The notes below the pieces were generated by a model. The model was not told the DNA's origin. It saw nothing but the letters and a program-made list of their open reading frames with translations, and ran no database searches. Shown here in pieces: positions 43,491-53,240 of a stretch of 64,000 nucleotides of DNA. Made by a program: the position numbers and the translations under genes. This stretch comes from Streptomyces sp. NBC_01723. Lineage in GTDB: Bacteria > Actinomycetota > Actinomycetes > Streptomycetales > Streptomycetaceae. Positions within the stretch are counted from its first letter, which is position 1. The number at the start of each line of letters is the position of its first letter. The stretch lies in NCBI RefSeq assembly GCF_036246005.1, contig NZ_CP109171.1:3832001-3896000 (forward strand). The letters are read 5' to 3'.

Positions 43491-44573
43491 TCAGCCGGCG
43501 TAGTCGCCCACCAGCGCCGCGCCCGTCTCGTGGTCCGTGCGGTCGGTGATCTCGCCGGCCACCCAGGCGTCCACGCCGCGGTCGGACAGGGTCGCCAGGG
43601 CCACGTCCGCCGATTCCTCGGGCACGATCGCGATCATGCCCACGCCCATGTTCAGGGTCTTCTCCAGCTCCAGGCGCTCGACCCGGCCGGTGCGGCCGAC
43701 GAGGTCGAAGATCGCGCCCGGGGTCCAGGTGGAGCGGTCGACGACGGCGTGCAGTCCGTCGGGGATCACACGGGCCAGGTTGGCCGCGAGGCCACCGCCG
43801 GTGACGTGGCTGAAGGCGTGCACCTCGGTGGTGCGCAGGAGCGCCAGGCAGTCCAGGGAGTAGATCTTGGTCGGCTCCAGCAGCTCCTCGCCGAGGGTGC
43901 GGCCGAGACCGTCCAGGTGGGCGTCGAGCGCCAGGCCGCCCTCGTTCAGCAGGACGTGCCGGACGAGCGAGTACCCGTTCGAGTGAAGCCCGGAGGACGC
44001 CATGGCGATCACCGCGTCACCCGAACGGATGCGATCCGCGCCGAGGACCCGGTCGGCCTCCACGACGCCCGTACCGGCGCCGGCGACGTCGAAGTCGTCC
44101 TCGCCGAGCAGGCCGGGGTGCTCGGCCGTCTCGCCGCCGACCAGGGCACAGCCGGCCAGGACGCAGCCCTCGGCGATGCCCTTGACGATCGCGGCGACGC
44201 GCTCGGGGTGGACCTTGCCGACGCAGATGTAGTCGGTCATGAAGAGCGGCTCGGCGCCGCACACCACGATGTCGTCCATGACCATGGCGACCAGGTCGTG
44301 GCCGATGCTGTCGTAGACGCCCAGCCGGCGGGCGATGTCGACCTTCGTGCCGACGCCGTCGGTGGCGGAGGCGAGCAGGGGGCGCTCGTAGTTCTTGAGC
44401 GCGGAGGCGTCGAAGAGGCCGGCGAAGCCGCCGATGCCGCCGAGGACCTCGGGGCGGCGGGTCTTCTTCACCCACTCCTTCATCAGTTCGACGGCGCGGT
44501 CGCCCGCCTCGATGTCGACACCTGCTGTTTTGTAAGAGGCCGCTGCGTAGCTGGCACCAGTTGTGTCAGGCAT
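43491..44573 (-). CDS. purM: Phosphoribosylformylglycinamidine cyclo-ligase (AIR synthetase)
   Basis: A 360-residue enzyme for the fifth step of purine synthesis: FGAM plus ATP gives AIR. Family marks are SYKTAGVDIEAGDRAVELMK at the N-terminus, LLASATDGVGTKVDIA, VVCGAEPLFMTDYI, ALVGGETAEHPGL and SSGLHSNGYSLVR. ATG 44573 has CGAAGG about 11 bases upstream. It follows purF on the same strand with a 47-bp gap and is probably cotranscribed. Confidence 0.96.
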   Translation of the reverse strand: MPDTTGASYAAASYKTAGVDIEAGDRAVELMKEWVKKTRRPEVLGGIGGFAGLFDASALKNYERPLLASATDGVGTKVDIARRLGVYDSIGHDLVAMVMDDIVVCGAEPLFMTDYICVGKVHPERVAAIVKGIAEGCVLAGCALVGGETAEHPGLLGEDDFDVAGAGTGVVEADRVLGADRIRSGDAVIAMASSGLHSNGYSLVRHVLLNEGGLALDAHLDGLGRTLGEELLEPTKIYSLDCLALLRTTEVHAFSHVTGGGLAANLARVIPDGLHAVVDRSTWTPGAIFDLVGRTGRVERLELEKTLNMGVGMIAIVPEESADVALATLSDRGVDAWVAGEITDRTDHETGAALVGDYAG

Positions 44574-44620
44574 GACGATGAGAACCTTCGTGTCGTACGG
44601 CAGGTATTGCGGACGGACGG

Positions 44621-46147
44621 CTACGGGCGACGGATGGCGTCGGCGGCGGCCGTACCGGCGGGCCCGGCGGCCAGCTCGGTCTCCAGGAGCTGCTTGCCGA
44701 GCAGCTCGGGGTCGGGGAGCTCCATCGGGTATTCGCCGTCGAAGCAGGCACGGCACAGGTTCGGCTTGGCGATGGTGGTCGCCTCGATCATGCCGTCGAT
44801 GGAGATGTAGGCGAGGGAGTCGGCGCCCATGGAGGTGCCGATCTCCTCGACGCTCATGCCGTTGGCGATGAGCTCGGCGCGGGTCGCGAAGTCGATGCCG
44901 AAGAAGCAGGGCCACTTCACCGGCGGGGACGAGATCCGGATGTGGACCTCGGCGGCGCCGGCCTCACGGAGCATGCGGACCAGGGCCCGCTGGGTGTTGC
45001 CGCGGACGATGGAGTCGTCCACGACGACCAGCCGCTTGCCCTTGATGACTTCCTTCAGGGGGTTCAGCTTCAGGCGGATGCCCAGCTGGCGGATGGTCTG
45101 CGAGGGCTGGATGAAGGTGCGGCCGACGTAGGCGTTCTTGACCAGACCGTTGCCGAAGGGGATGCCGGAGGCCTCTGCGTACCCGATGGCGGCGGGCGTG
45201 CCGGACTCCGGGGTCGCTATGACCAGGTCGGCGTCGGCGGGGGCCTCCTTCGCCAGCTTGCGGCCCATCTCGACGCGCGAGAGGTAGACGTTGCGGCCGG
45301 CGATGTCGGTGTCCGGACGGGCCAGGTAGACGTATTCGAAGACACAGCCCTTGGGCTTCGCGTCCGCGAATCGTGAAGTGCGCAAGCCGTTCTCGTCGAT
45401 GGCGACGAACTCGCCCGGCTCGATCTCCCGGACGAAGCTGGCGCCGCAGATGTCGAGGGCGGCGGACTCGGAGGCGACCACCCAGCCGCGCTCCAGCCGC
45501 CCGAGGACCAGCGGGCGGATGCCCTGCGGGTCACGGGCGGCGTAGAGGGTGTGCTCGTCCATGAAGACGAGGGAGAAGGCGCCGCGCACCTGGGGCAGCA
45601 CCTTGCCGGCCGCCTCCTCGATGGTCAGCGGCTTGCCGTCGTCGTCCACCTGGCCGGCGAGCAGGGCCGTGACCAGGTCGGTGTCGTTGGTCGCCGCGAC
45701 CCGGGTGGAGCGGCCTTCCTGCTTGGGCAGGTCGGCGACCATCTCGGCGAGTTGGGCGGTGTTGACGAGGTTGCCGTTGTGCCCCAGCGCGATGGAACCC
45801 TGCGCGGTGGCACGGAACGTCGGCTGGGCGTTCTCCCACACGGAGGCACCGGTGGTCGAGTAGCGGGCGTGACCGACCGCGATGTGACCCTGGAGCGAAC
45901 CGAGTGAGGTCTCGTCGAAGACCTGGGAGACCAGGCCCATGTCCTTGAAGACGAGGATCTGGGAACCGTTGCTTACCGCGATACCCGCGGATTCCTGGCC
46001 TCGATGCTGGAGGGCGTAGAGCCCGAAGTAGGAGAGCTTTGCGACCTCTTCGCCAGGAGCCCAGACACCGAAGACGCCGCATGCGTCCTGGGGGCCCTTC
46101 TCGCCTGGAAGCAGATCGTGATTGAGTCGACCGTCACCACGTGGCAC
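44621..46147 (-). CDS. purF: Amidophosphoribosyltransferase (Fe-S type)
   Basis: A 508-residue enzyme for the first committed purine step: PRPP plus glutamine gives phosphoribosylamine. Cys23 in DACGVFGVWAP is the glutaminase nucleophile, so a 22-residue propeptide must be removed. The PRPP loop is VVVDDSIVRGNT. Four cysteines (KGCVFE, WPCFFG, LCRACFDG) match the B. subtilis-type 4Fe-4S cluster. TACACT on the minus strand (46155-46160) ends seven bases before the GTG, so the mRNA may begin at or next to the start codon. No ribosome site is evident. Confidence 0.96.
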   Translation of the reverse strand: MPRGDGRLNHDLLPGEKGPQDACGVFGVWAPGEEVAKLSYFGLYALQHRGQESAGIAVSNGSQILVFKDMGLVSQVFDETSLGSLQGHIAVGHARYSTTGASVWENAQPTFRATAQGSIALGHNGNLVNTAQLAEMVADLPKQEGRSTRVAATNDTDLVTALLAGQVDDDGKPLTIEEAAGKVLPQVRGAFSLVFMDEHTLYAARDPQGIRPLVLGRLERGWVVASESAALDICGASFVREIEPGEFVAIDENGLRTSRFADAKPKGCVFEYVYLARPDTDIAGRNVYLSRVEMGRKLAKEAPADADLVIATPESGTPAAIGYAEASGIPFGNGLVKNAYVGRTFIQPSQTIRQLGIRLKLNPLKEVIKGKRLVVVDDSIVRGNTQRALVRMLREAGAAEVHIRISSPPVKWPCFFGIDFATRAELIANGMSVEEIGTSMGADSLAYISIDGMIEATTIAKPNLCRACFDGEYPMELPDPELLGKQLLETELAAGPAGTAAADAIRRP

Positions 46148-46209
46148 GCCATCGAGTGTAGGCGAGATCGACCACTGGTCCGAATTTGGGATTTCGGCTC
46201 ACCAGTGGA

Positions 46210-46998
46210 TCACCGATCGGCCACGGCTCGCACGGTCGTCCCGTCTTCGCTGGTCAGGGTGAGGGTTTCCTGATCGATCCGGTAATCGACCGGACCCTTG
46301 AGGAAGCTCAGCATCCGCTTCTCGGCGTCCATGAGTGAGCCTTCGCACATCATTCGGGTCGTGGAAGGGGCGCCGACGGTGATACGCCCGTCGCTGACGG
46401 TGGCCTTGGCGTTGACGCGGTTGCAGGGGAGGCGGCCGGAGACGGACTTGGCCTCCGGGTCGAAGGTGAGGTGGGCGCGGTCCTGCTGGGCCGGGCTGGT
46501 CACGGTCCACCTGGTGCCGTACAGGGACGCGTCCTTCGCCCGGCTGAGCTTGACGGTGTCGCCCCCGGAGGTGGTGAACGTCAGGCCGTCGCCCTCGCTC
46601 TCGGTGGTGAGCGTGCCGGTGGTGAGGGCGCGGCCGAGGGACTTCTCGAACTCGACGGGCGTCTTGTCGCAGGCCTTCTCGGTGAACATGGCGTCGCTGA
46701 GCCGGACGCGTTCTCCCTTGACGTCGGCGCGCGCGCTGAAGGTGTTGCAGCCGGTGCTGCCCTCCGCCCCGCCGGCGTCGTCGATCCGGACCCGTGCCTC
46801 GTCCGGTGCCTTGTGGGTGGTGCCGTCGACGGTGACGCTGTCGATGCTCCACTGCACGCCGGTGATGGGCTTTCCGGCGCCTACGGAGGCGCTGCCGTCG
46901 TCCGCCTTCTCGCTGCCGCAGGCCGCGGCGAGCGGGACGAGCGCGGCGACGGCCGCCACGGTCAGGGTCTTCCTTCGCTGCTGCTTCTGCCTGTACAT
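46210..46998 (-). CDS. Lipoprotein with two META/HslJ-like domains
   Basis: A 262-residue exported protein. The signal RKTLTVAAVAALVPLAAACGS ends in a lipobox with Cys27. Two META-type domains follow (about 43-145, GVQWSIDSVTVDG...GSTGCNTFSARADV; and about 155-255, GTRWTVTSPAQQ...GRLPCNRVNAKATV), each with the conserved CN motif, and later Cys residues that may pair. META domains occur in stress-related envelope proteins (HslJ); biochemical role unknown. It precedes purF by 62 bp on the same strand but purF appears to have its own promoter. Confidence 0.88.
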   Translation of the reverse strand: MYRQKQQRRKTLTVAAVAALVPLAAACGSEKADDGSASVGAGKPITGVQWSIDSVTVDGTTHKAPDEARVRIDDAGGAEGSTGCNTFSARADVKGERVRLSDAMFTEKACDKTPVEFEKSLGRALTTGTLTTESEGDGLTFTTSGGDTVKLSRAKDASLYGTRWTVTSPAQQDRAHLTFDPEAKSVSGRLPCNRVNAKATVSDGRITVGAPSTTRMMCEGSLMDAEKRMLSFLKGPVDYRIDQETLTLTSEDGTTVRAVADR

Positions 46999-47060
46999 GG
47001 CGATTCGACGGAGGACTGGAGGATCCGGTTCCCCTCGCTCTCCTGGCGGCCGTCGCCCGG

Positions 47061-47858
47061 TCAGCCGAGCAGGGGCAGCAGCTCACCCAGGTCGGCCCGC
47101 TCGCCGCTCGCGCTCAGCTTCGCGTCGGCCACGGCGTCCTTCCAGGTCAGCCGCCCGGTGGCCAGCCGGACCCAGGTCAGCGGATCGGTCTCGACGACGT
47201 TGGGCGGGGTGCCCCGGGTGTGCCGGGGGCCCTCGACGCACTGGACGACGGCGTACGGCGGGATCCGCACCTCGGTCGAGGCGCCGGGCGCCTTCACCGC
47301 GAGCGCGTCGGCGAGCAGCCGGGTGGCGGCGGCCAGGGCCTGCCGGTCGAGGGGGATGTCGAGGCCGGGCACGGCGGCGGTGAGGTCGTCGGTGTGCACG
47401 ATGAGTTCGACGGTGCGGGTGACGACGTAGTCGGCGAGCGGCAGCGCGCCCGCGCTGGTGGGGAGCAGCCGGCTGCCCGGGTGGGTGTCGAGATGCTCGG
47501 TGAAGCGCCGCTCGACGTCGGCGAGATGGGCGTCGAGGTCGGGGTGGTCGGCGGCCAGCCGCCGGGCGGTACCGGCGATGGCGTCCGCGCCGGCGGCGAT
47601 CGCGAACGGCCAGTCGGGCAGCCGCCCGTCCTGCCGCGCGGGCTCGGGCTCGCCGAGCAGCCGGTCCACGGCGGTCAGCGCCATCCCGACGTGCGCGACC
47701 AGCTCCCGCACGGTCCAGTCCCCGAGCCGGGTCGGCAACGCGAGCTGCTCGGCCGTGAGGCCACGGACGGCCGTCCGCACGTTCCCGAACTGAGCGAGGA
47801 CGGCGGCACGGGTGCGGGCGGGGTCGTAGGCGCGGGGGCGTCTTCTGGCGGGCGGCAT
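47061..47858 (-). CDS. Maleylpyruvate isomerase / DinB-type protein
   Basis: A 265-residue protein of the MDMPI (mycothiol-dependent maleylpyruvate isomerase) family. Residues about 15-165 form the DinB four-helix bundle with the metal-binding histidines in VRELVAHVGMALTAVDRL and ELIVHTDDLTAA. The C-terminal part (about 185-265) resembles the SCP-like MDMPI C domain (VRIPPYAVVQCVEG; TWVRLATGRLTWKDAVA). Actinobacterial members are mycothiol-dependent transferases of mostly unknown substrate. It begins nine bases after the M23 gene ends, so they are likely an operon. Confidence 0.87.
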   Translation of the reverse strand: MPPARRRPRAYDPARTRAAVLAQFGNVRTAVRGLTAEQLALPTRLGDWTVRELVAHVGMALTAVDRLLGEPEPARQDGRLPDWPFAIAAGADAIAGTARRLAADHPDLDAHLADVERRFTEHLDTHPGSRLLPTSAGALPLADYVVTRTVELIVHTDDLTAAVPGLDIPLDRQALAAATRLLADALAVKAPGASTEVRIPPYAVVQCVEGPRHTRGTPPNVVETDPLTWVRLATGRLTWKDAVADAKLSASGERADLGELLPLLG

Positions 47859-47867
47859 GGGGCGAGC

Positions 47868-48701
47868 CTATGCGGATGCGCCGGTCGGTGAGGGGGTCTC
47901 GAAGACCTCGCCGTTGCGCGGGACGCCGATGTCGTGCCAGGTGAAGGGGACCCCTCGGGCGGTGTCCGGGTCGGGGCCGTCCATCAGCTGGAAGTGGACG
48001 TGCGGCTCGGTGGAGTTGCCGGAGTTGCCGCAGCGGCCGAGGACCTGCCCGGCGGTGACCCGGTCGCCCTCGCGGACGGCCAGGGAGCCGCGCTGGACGT
48101 GGGCGTACAGGGCGTGGGTGCCGTCGCCGAGGGCGATGACGACGTGGTTGCCGATGATGCGGCGGACACCGGCCAGTTCGCGGACGGAGCCTTCCAGGAT
48201 CATCAGGTACACCAGCGCGGGCAGCGAGTTGCGGCTCAGGTGGTCGCGCTGGGTGTCGCAGACCCGGACGACGGTGCCGTCGGCCACCGCGAGCAGCGGG
48301 GCGCCGAACGCCGGGAAGTCGCGGTTGCGGCGGGCGATCGGCCACAGCACGCGGAAGCCGGGGCGGGCGCCGGGCTCCGGTTCGGCGACGAGGTCGATGG
48401 CGAAGGTCTGCCCGTAGGCGTGGATGCCGTGGCTCGGGGTGCGGTCGGCCGGGCTGTTCAGCGCGGACCAGCGGCCGGTCACGGGCGGGCCGACCTCGAC
48501 GGGCTCGCGGGCGGTGCCGGGGGCGTCCGGGGCGCCGCCCCAGCGGTTGACCACGGTGATCAGGGCGTACGCCAGGGCCAGCGGCAGGAAGTTCCACCAC
48601 CAGGGGTGGTCGAGGTCGAAGAGCACACTGGCCGCGACCGCGCCGACGAAGGCCAGTTGCAACAGGCGGAAGGCCGTCATGGCGAGCTTGCGTCCGGACA
48701 T
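47868..48701 (-). CDS. Membrane-anchored M23 metallopeptidase
   Basis: A 277-residue protein with two membrane segments near the N-terminus (about 10-55; AFRLLQLAFVGAVAASVLF, FLPLALAYALITVV). The M23 domain spans about 90-255: HAYGQTFAIDLV and HVHFQLMD carry the zinc ligands, with GNHVVIALGDGTHALYAHVQ between. It may cut peptidoglycan or act as a signalling endopeptidase. ATG 48701 has AAGGGGG upstream. Second gene of an ArsR-M23-MDMPI operon. Confidence 0.88.
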   Translation of the reverse strand: MSGRKLAMTAFRLLQLAFVGAVAASVLFDLDHPWWWNFLPLALAYALITVVNRWGGAPDAPGTAREPVEVGPPVTGRWSALNSPADRTPSHGIHAYGQTFAIDLVAEPEPGARPGFRVLWPIARRNRDFPAFGAPLLAVADGTVVRVCDTQRDHLSRNSLPALVYLMILEGSVRELAGVRRIIGNHVVIALGDGTHALYAHVQRGSLAVREGDRVTAGQVLGRCGNSGNSTEPHVHFQLMDGPDPDTARGVPFTWHDIGVPRNGEVFETPSPTGASA

Positions 48702-48729
48702 GGTTCCCCCTTGGTCGCGGTGTTCCCGG

Positions 48730-49233
48730 TCAGTGCCGGGCCGTCGAGAGCGCCACCAGCAGCGGTACGACCCGCCCCGGCGGCACCTCGTGGCGCCCCC
48801 GGCCGGTGGCGTGCAGCCAGCCGGCGCCGGTGAGCTGGCGCAGGTGGTGGTAGATCTGGCCGGTCGTGCCCACGCCGTCCAGCTCGGCCAGTTCGGCCGC
48901 GGTGCGCCGGCCGCCGAGGATCTCGCGCAGCAGCCGCAGCCGTACCGGATGACCGAGCGCGGCGAACACCTCGGCGGACTCGGCCCAGTCGGCGTCCAAC
49001 AGTCCCTCGGTGAGCGCTCCGTGCTGCCAGGCGTACTGCTCACCGGTCGGCAGCCGGACGGAGCCGGTGAACAGGACGCCGCCGGCGGCCGCCCCCAACT
49101 CGGTGAGCTGCGCTTTCAGCCCATCCAGGGCCCAGAGGTCCCCCTCCTTCGGGCCGGGGGCGCGCCGGTCGGCGGCTTCCAGGACGGCGAGGCGCCGTTC
49201 GAGGTCGGCCATGCGTTGTTCCAGTTGCTCCAC
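48730..49233 (-). CDS. ArsR-type transcriptional regulator
   Basis: A 167-residue protein. The N-terminal 35 residues look like a coiled coil (EQLEQRMADLERRLAVLEAAD). The winged helix (about 85-160) reads FAALGHPVRLRLLREILGGRRTAAELAELDGVGTTGQIYHHLRQLTGAGWLHATGRGRHEV, typical of ArsR/HTH_20 proteins. No metal-binding Cys pair is present, so the signal is not obviously a metal. It sits at the head of the operon with the M23 peptidase and MDMPI genes, just below an 18-bp palindrome. Confidence 0.9.
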   Translation of the reverse strand: MEQLEQRMADLERRLAVLEAADRRAPGPKEGDLWALDGLKAQLTELGAAAGGVLFTGSVRLPTGEQYAWQHGALTEGLLDADWAESAEVFAALGHPVRLRLLREILGGRRTAAELAELDGVGTTGQIYHHLRQLTGAGWLHATGRGRHEVPPGRVVPLLVALSTARH

Positions 49234-49242
49234 TCCTACGAC

Positions 49243-49260
49243 ATTACGTAGCTACGTAAT
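49243..49260. promoter_or_regulatory. 18-bp palindromic operator of the ArsR operon
   Basis: ATTACGTAGCTACGTAAT is a perfect 18-bp palindrome ending nine bases before the ArsR start codon. TACGTA half-sites match ArsR-family operators, so autorepression is likely (inference). It is notably AT-rich for this genome. Confidence 0.8.
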
Positions 49261-49360
49261 CTCACGCAAGGGTCACTCGTCCGTGTGCCTGACCGTGGAA
49301 GGCGTTCCGGCCGGACCACGGCGCTGGAAACACTGGTCCGCGCCTGGAAGGAAGTGCAAC

Positions 49361-49945
49361 ATGACGGTTATGGCCGAGCACACGTCTCAGATGTCGGTGG
49401 ACGAGTTCGAAACGATCGCTTCCGCCGCTCCCGAGACCGTCACGTTGGAGTTCATTGACGGACGGATCGGGGTCAAACAAGTGACCGACGGGGATCACGA
49501 CACCATCGTGTCCTGGCTGGCCAAGCGCTGCATTCAGGCCAGGCCGGACCTGGACCTTTACCACGCGCGAGGCCTCCGCGTCGACGCGTACCGCGAGAGC
49601 AGGGCCCGGCCGGACGCCGTGCTGGTGCCCGAGGCCCACTTCGCGGGATATGGCGAATGGGCCGATCCGGCTGGAGTGCTCATGGTCGTCGAGGTCACCT
49701 CGTACGACTCCGACACGGATCGGCGGGACCGGCACGAGAAACCGGCCGCGTACGGGCAGGCGGGGATCCCCTTGTACATGCTCATCGACCGGGACAGTTG
49801 CACCGTCACCGTGCACAGCTCCCCCGACCGCCAGGTCGGCGGATACCGGGACGCCCGCGTCACGAAGTTCGGTGAGGCGTTGGTCCTCCCCGACCCCGTC
49901 GACATCACACTCGACACGGAGATCCTCAAGAACTACGTGCGCTGA
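49361..49945 (+). CDS. Uma2-family (DUF820) nuclease-like protein
   Basis: A 194-residue restriction-endonuclease-fold protein. FIDGRIGVKQVTDGDH at the N-terminus, RPDAVLVPEA (catalytic Asp), VVEVTSYDSDTDRRDRHEKPAAYGQAGIPLYMLIDRD (catalytic Glu and Lys, plus family signature) are all seen. Uma2 proteins are common in Streptomyces and cyanobacteria, often in many copies; some are linked to mobile DNA, but the natural role is unknown. ATG 49361 has GGAAGGAAG upstream; a start at 49370 is possible. Convergent with purL. Confidence 0.87.
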   Translation: MTVMAEHTSQMSVDEFETIASAAPETVTLEFIDGRIGVKQVTDGDHDTIVSWLAKRCIQARPDLDLYHARGLRVDAYRESRARPDAVLVPEAHFAGYGEWADPAGVLMVVEVTSYDSDTDRRDRHEKPAAYGQAGIPLYMLIDRDSCTVTVHSSPDRQVGGYRDARVTKFGEALVLPDPVDITLDTEILKNYVR

Positions 49946-49950
49946 GACGA

Positions 49951-49992
49951 CGAGGCCCCGCCCGGAACCGACCGGACGGGACCTCGGCCTCG
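49951..49992. terminator. Terminator between Uma2 gene and purL
   Basis: CGAGGCC (49951-49957) pairs with GGCCTCG (49986-49992) around an inner GC-rich imperfect stem, between the two convergent genes. Confidence 0.55.
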
Positions 49993-50005
49993 CAAGGACG
50001 TACGG

Positions 50006-52264
50006 CTACGCCAGCAGCCCCGGGATCGTCCCCTCGTGGGCCTCGCGCAGGTCGGTCAGGGAGAGGGAGAACTCGCCCTGGACCTCCACCGCGTCGCCGT
50101 CGACGACACCGATGCGCGTGACGGGCAGGCCGCGCGCGCCGCACATGTCGTTGAAGCGGACCTCCTCGGAACGCGGGACGGCGACGACCGCGCGGCCCGC
50201 CGACTCCGAGAACAGGAAGGTGAACGCGTCGAGCCCGTCCGGTACGACCAGACGCGCGCCCCTGCCTCCGAGCAGGGCCGACTCGACGACCGCCTGGACC
50301 AGGCCGCCGTCGGACAGGTCGTGCGCGGAGTCGATCATGCCGTCGCGGGAGGCGGAGATCAGGATCTCGCCGAGCAGCCGCTCGCGCTCCAGGTCGACCT
50401 TCGGGGGCAGGCCGCCGAGGTGGTCGTGGACCACCTGCGACCAGGCCGAGCCGCCGAACTCCTCACGGGTGTCGCCGAGGAGGTACAGCAGCTGGCCGTC
50501 CTCCTGGAAGGCGACCGGCGTGCGCCGGGCCACGTCGTCGATGACGCCGAGGACCGCCACGACCGGGGTCGGGTGGATGGCCGCCTCGCCGGTCTGGTTG
50601 TAGAGCGAGACGTTGCCGCCGGTCACCGGGGTGCCGAGCTGCAGGCAGCCGTCGGCCAGGCCGCGCACGGCCTCCGCGAACTGCCACATGACCGCGGGGT
50701 CCTCCGGCGAACCGAAGTTCAGGCAGTCGGACACCGCGAGCGGCTTGGCGCCGGTCGTCGCGACGTTCCGGTACGCCTCCGCGAGGGCCAGCTGGGCGCC
50801 CGTGTACGGGTCGAGCTTGGCGAAGCGGCCGTTGCCGTCGGTGGCGATGGCGACGCCGAGGCCGGACTCCTCGTCCACGCGGATCATTCCCGAGTCCTCG
50901 GGCTGGGCGAGGACGGTGTTGCCCTGCACGAAGTGGTCGTACTGCTGGGTGATCCACTGCTTGGACGCCTGGTTCGGCGAGCCGACCAGCTTCAGGACCT
51001 GGCCCTTCAGCTCGTCGGACGACTGCGGCCGGGGCAGCTTGTTCGCGTCGTCGGCCTGGAGGGCGTCCTGCCACTCGGGGCGGGCGTAGGGACGCTCGTA
51101 GACCGGGCCGTCGTGGGCGACGGTGCGCGGGTCGACGTCGACGATCTTGCCGCCGTGCCAGTAGATCTCCAGACGGTCGCCGTCCGTGACCTCACCGATC
51201 ACCGTGGCGATGACGTCCCACTTGTCGCAGATCTCCAGGAAGCGGTCGACCTTCTCCGGCTCGACGACCGCGCACATGCGTTCCTGCGACTCGCTCATGA
51301 GGATTTCCTCGGGAGACAGGGTCGAGTCGCGCAGGGGCACGTCGTCCAGCGTCACGCGCATGCCGCCGGAGCCGTTGGAGGCCAGCTCGCTGGTCGCGCA
51401 GGACAGGCCGGCCGCGCCGAGGTCCTGGATGCCGACGACCAGCTTCTCCTTGAACGCCTCCAGGGTGCACTCGATGAGCAGCTTCTCCTGGAAGGGGTCG
51501 CCGACCTGGACGGCCGGGCGCTTGGACGGCTTGGCGTCGTCGAAGGTCTCGGAGGCCAGGATCGACGCGCCGCCGATGCCGTCGCCGCCGGTACGGGCGC
51601 CGTACAGGATGACCTTGTTGCCCGCGCCGGATGCCTTGGCGAGGTGGATGTCCTCGTGCCGCATGACGCCGATGGCACCGGCGTTGACCAGCGGGTTGCC
51701 CTGGTAGCAGGCGTCGAAGACGACCTCGCCGCCGATATTGGGCAGGCCCAGGCAGTTGCCGTAGCCGCCGATGCCGGCGACGACGCCGGGCAGGACGCGC
51801 TTGGTGTCGGGGTGGTCCGCGGCACCGAAGCGGAGCGGGTCCACGACGGCGACGGGACGCGCGCCCATCGCGATGATGTCGCGCACGATGCCGCCGACGC
51901 CGGTCGCGGCGCCCTGGTAGGGCTCGACGTACGACGGGTGGTTGTGCGACTCGACCTTGAAGGTGACCGCGTAGCCCTGGCCGACGTCGACGACACCGGC
52001 GTTCTCGCCGATGCCGACGAGCATCGCGTCGGACTGGGGGGCCTTCTCGCCGAACTGGCGCAGGTGGACCTTGCTGCTCTTGTACGAGCAGTGCTCGGAC
52101 CACATGACGGAGTACATGGCGAGTTCCGCGCCGGTCGGGCGGCGGCCGAGGATCTCCACCACCCGCTCGTACTCGTCCTTCTTCAGGCCCAGCTCGGCCC
52201 AGGGCAGCTCGACGTCGGGGGTCGCGGTCGCGTGCTCGACCGTGTCCAGAGGCGTCCGGCTCAT
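50006..52264 (-). CDS. purL: FGAM synthase subunit PurL (small type)
   Basis: A 752-residue ATP-binding subunit that converts FGAR to FGAM (step four). The length and lack of a glutaminase domain show the three-part PurSQL type. Marks include [72 protein letters not shown] and [17 protein letters not shown]. Its ATGA start overlaps the purQ stop by four bases, so translation is coupled. Confidence 0.97.
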   Translation of the reverse strand: MSRTPLDTVEHATATPDVELPWAELGLKKDEYERVVEILGRRPTGAELAMYSVMWSEHCSYKSSKVHLRQFGEKAPQSDAMLVGIGENAGVVDVGQGYAVTFKVESHNHPSYVEPYQGAATGVGGIVRDIIAMGARPVAVVDPLRFGAADHPDTKRVLPGVVAGIGGYGNCLGLPNIGGEVVFDACYQGNPLVNAGAIGVMRHEDIHLAKASGAGNKVILYGARTGGDGIGGASILASETFDDAKPSKRPAVQVGDPFQEKLLIECTLEAFKEKLVVGIQDLGAAGLSCATSELASNGSGGMRVTLDDVPLRDSTLSPEEILMSESQERMCAVVEPEKVDRFLEICDKWDVIATVIGEVTDGDRLEIYWHGGKIVDVDPRTVAHDGPVYERPYARPEWQDALQADDANKLPRPQSSDELKGQVLKLVGSPNQASKQWITQQYDHFVQGNTVLAQPEDSGMIRVDEESGLGVAIATDGNGRFAKLDPYTGAQLALAEAYRNVATTGAKPLAVSDCLNFGSPEDPAVMWQFAEAVRGLADGCLQLGTPVTGGNVSLYNQTGEAAIHPTPVVAVLGVIDDVARRTPVAFQEDGQLLYLLGDTREEFGGSAWSQVVHDHLGGLPPKVDLERERLLGEILISASRDGMIDSAHDLSDGGLVQAVVESALLGGRGARLVVPDGLDAFTFLFSESAGRAVVAVPRSEEVRFNDMCGARGLPVTRIGVVDGDAVEVQGEFSLSLTDLREAHEGTIPGLLA

Positions 52265-52965
52265 GCGTTGACCAGCTTCTTGAGGATCGAGGTGAAGAAC
52301 GGGAGGCCGTCGGTGCGGCCGGTGCCGATCAGCGGCTCGACGGCGTGCTCGGGGTGCGGCATGAGGCCGACGACGTTGCCCGCGGCGTTGGTGATGCCGG
52401 CGATGTCGTTGAGCGAGCCGTTCGGGTTGCCGTATCCGTCGGCGGCTTCGCCGCGGACCACGTAGCGGAAGGCGACGCGCCCCTCGGCCTCCAGCTCGTC
52501 CAGCGTCCGCCGGTCGGCGACGTACCGCCCGTCCATGTTCTTCAGCGGGATGCGGATCTCCTGGCCGGCGGTGTAGTCGCTGGTCCAGGCCGTGCTCGCG
52601 TTCTCCACCCGCAGCTTCTGGTCGCGGCAGATGAAGTGCAGGTGGTCGTTGCCGAGCATGCCGCCGGGCAGCAGGTGGGCCTCCGTGAGGATCTGGAAGC
52701 CGTTGCAGATGCCCAGTACCGGAAGACCGGCCTTCGCCTGGTCGATGACGGTGTCCATCACCGGCGAGAAACGCGCGATGGCGCCGGCCCGCAGATAGTC
52801 GCCGTAAGAGAAACCACCGCAGAGCACCACGGCGTCGACCTGCTTGAGGTCCTTGTCCTTGTGCCAGAGGGCGACGGGTTCGGCGCCGGCGACGCGGATC
52901 GCGCGCTGCGTGTCCCTGTCGTCGAGACTGCCGGGGAAAGTGACGACGCCAATACGAGCGGTCAC
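52261..52965 (-). CDS. purQ: FGAM synthase glutaminase subunit
   Basis: A 234-residue class I glutamine amidotransferase that supplies ammonia to Pur[35 protein letters not shown] (nucleophile Cys) and [11 protein letters not shown] (His and Glu) form the catalytic triad. Overlaps purL and purS by four bases each (ATGA/GTGA type), giving a coupled operon. Confidence 0.97.
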   Translation of the reverse strand: MTARIGVVTFPGSLDDRDTQRAIRVAGAEPVALWHKDKDLKQVDAVVLCGGFSYGDYLRAGAIARFSPVMDTVIDQAKAGLPVLGICNGFQILTEAHLLPGGMLGNDHLHFICRDQKLRVENASTAWTSDYTAGQEIRIPLKNMDGRYVADRRTLDELEAEGRVAFRYVVRGEAADGYGNPNGSLNDIAGITNAAGNVVGLMPHPEHAVEPLIGTGRTDGLPFFTSILKKLVNA

Positions 52966-53240
52966 TTCACGGCCTCCGCGACTGCGTCTTCCGACTCGAC
53001 CCTGACGGTGAAGTCCTCGATCACGGTGTTGGCGAGGAAGGATTCCGCAAGATCATGGATGCGGGCGAGGGCGGCGTCGTCGACGGGCCCGTCCACTTCC
53101 AGTTCGAATCGCTTTCCCTGGCGGACGTCCGAGATCCCTTCGAAACCCAGCCGCGGCAGTGCGCGCTGCACCGCCTGGCCCTGGGGGTCGAGGATCTCCG
53201 GCTTGAGCATGACGTCGACTACGACGCGTGCCACTGGCAC
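52962..53240 (-). CDS. purS: FGAM synthase subunit PurS
   Basis: A 92-residue (or 90-residue) bridging subunit: [25 protein letters not shown], then [20 protein letters not shown]. It joins PurL and PurQ for ammonia transfer. GTG 53240 gives the longest form, but GTG 53234 has the better-spaced GGGAG. First gene of purSQL. A 12-bp palindrome CTACGCGCGTAG (53292-53303) lies about 60 bases upstream and may be an operator. Confidence 0.95.
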   Translation of the reverse strand: MPVARVVVDVMLKPEILDPQGQAVQRALPRLGFEGISDVRQGKRFELEVDGPVDDAALARIHDLAESFLANTVIEDFTVRVESEDAVAEAVK

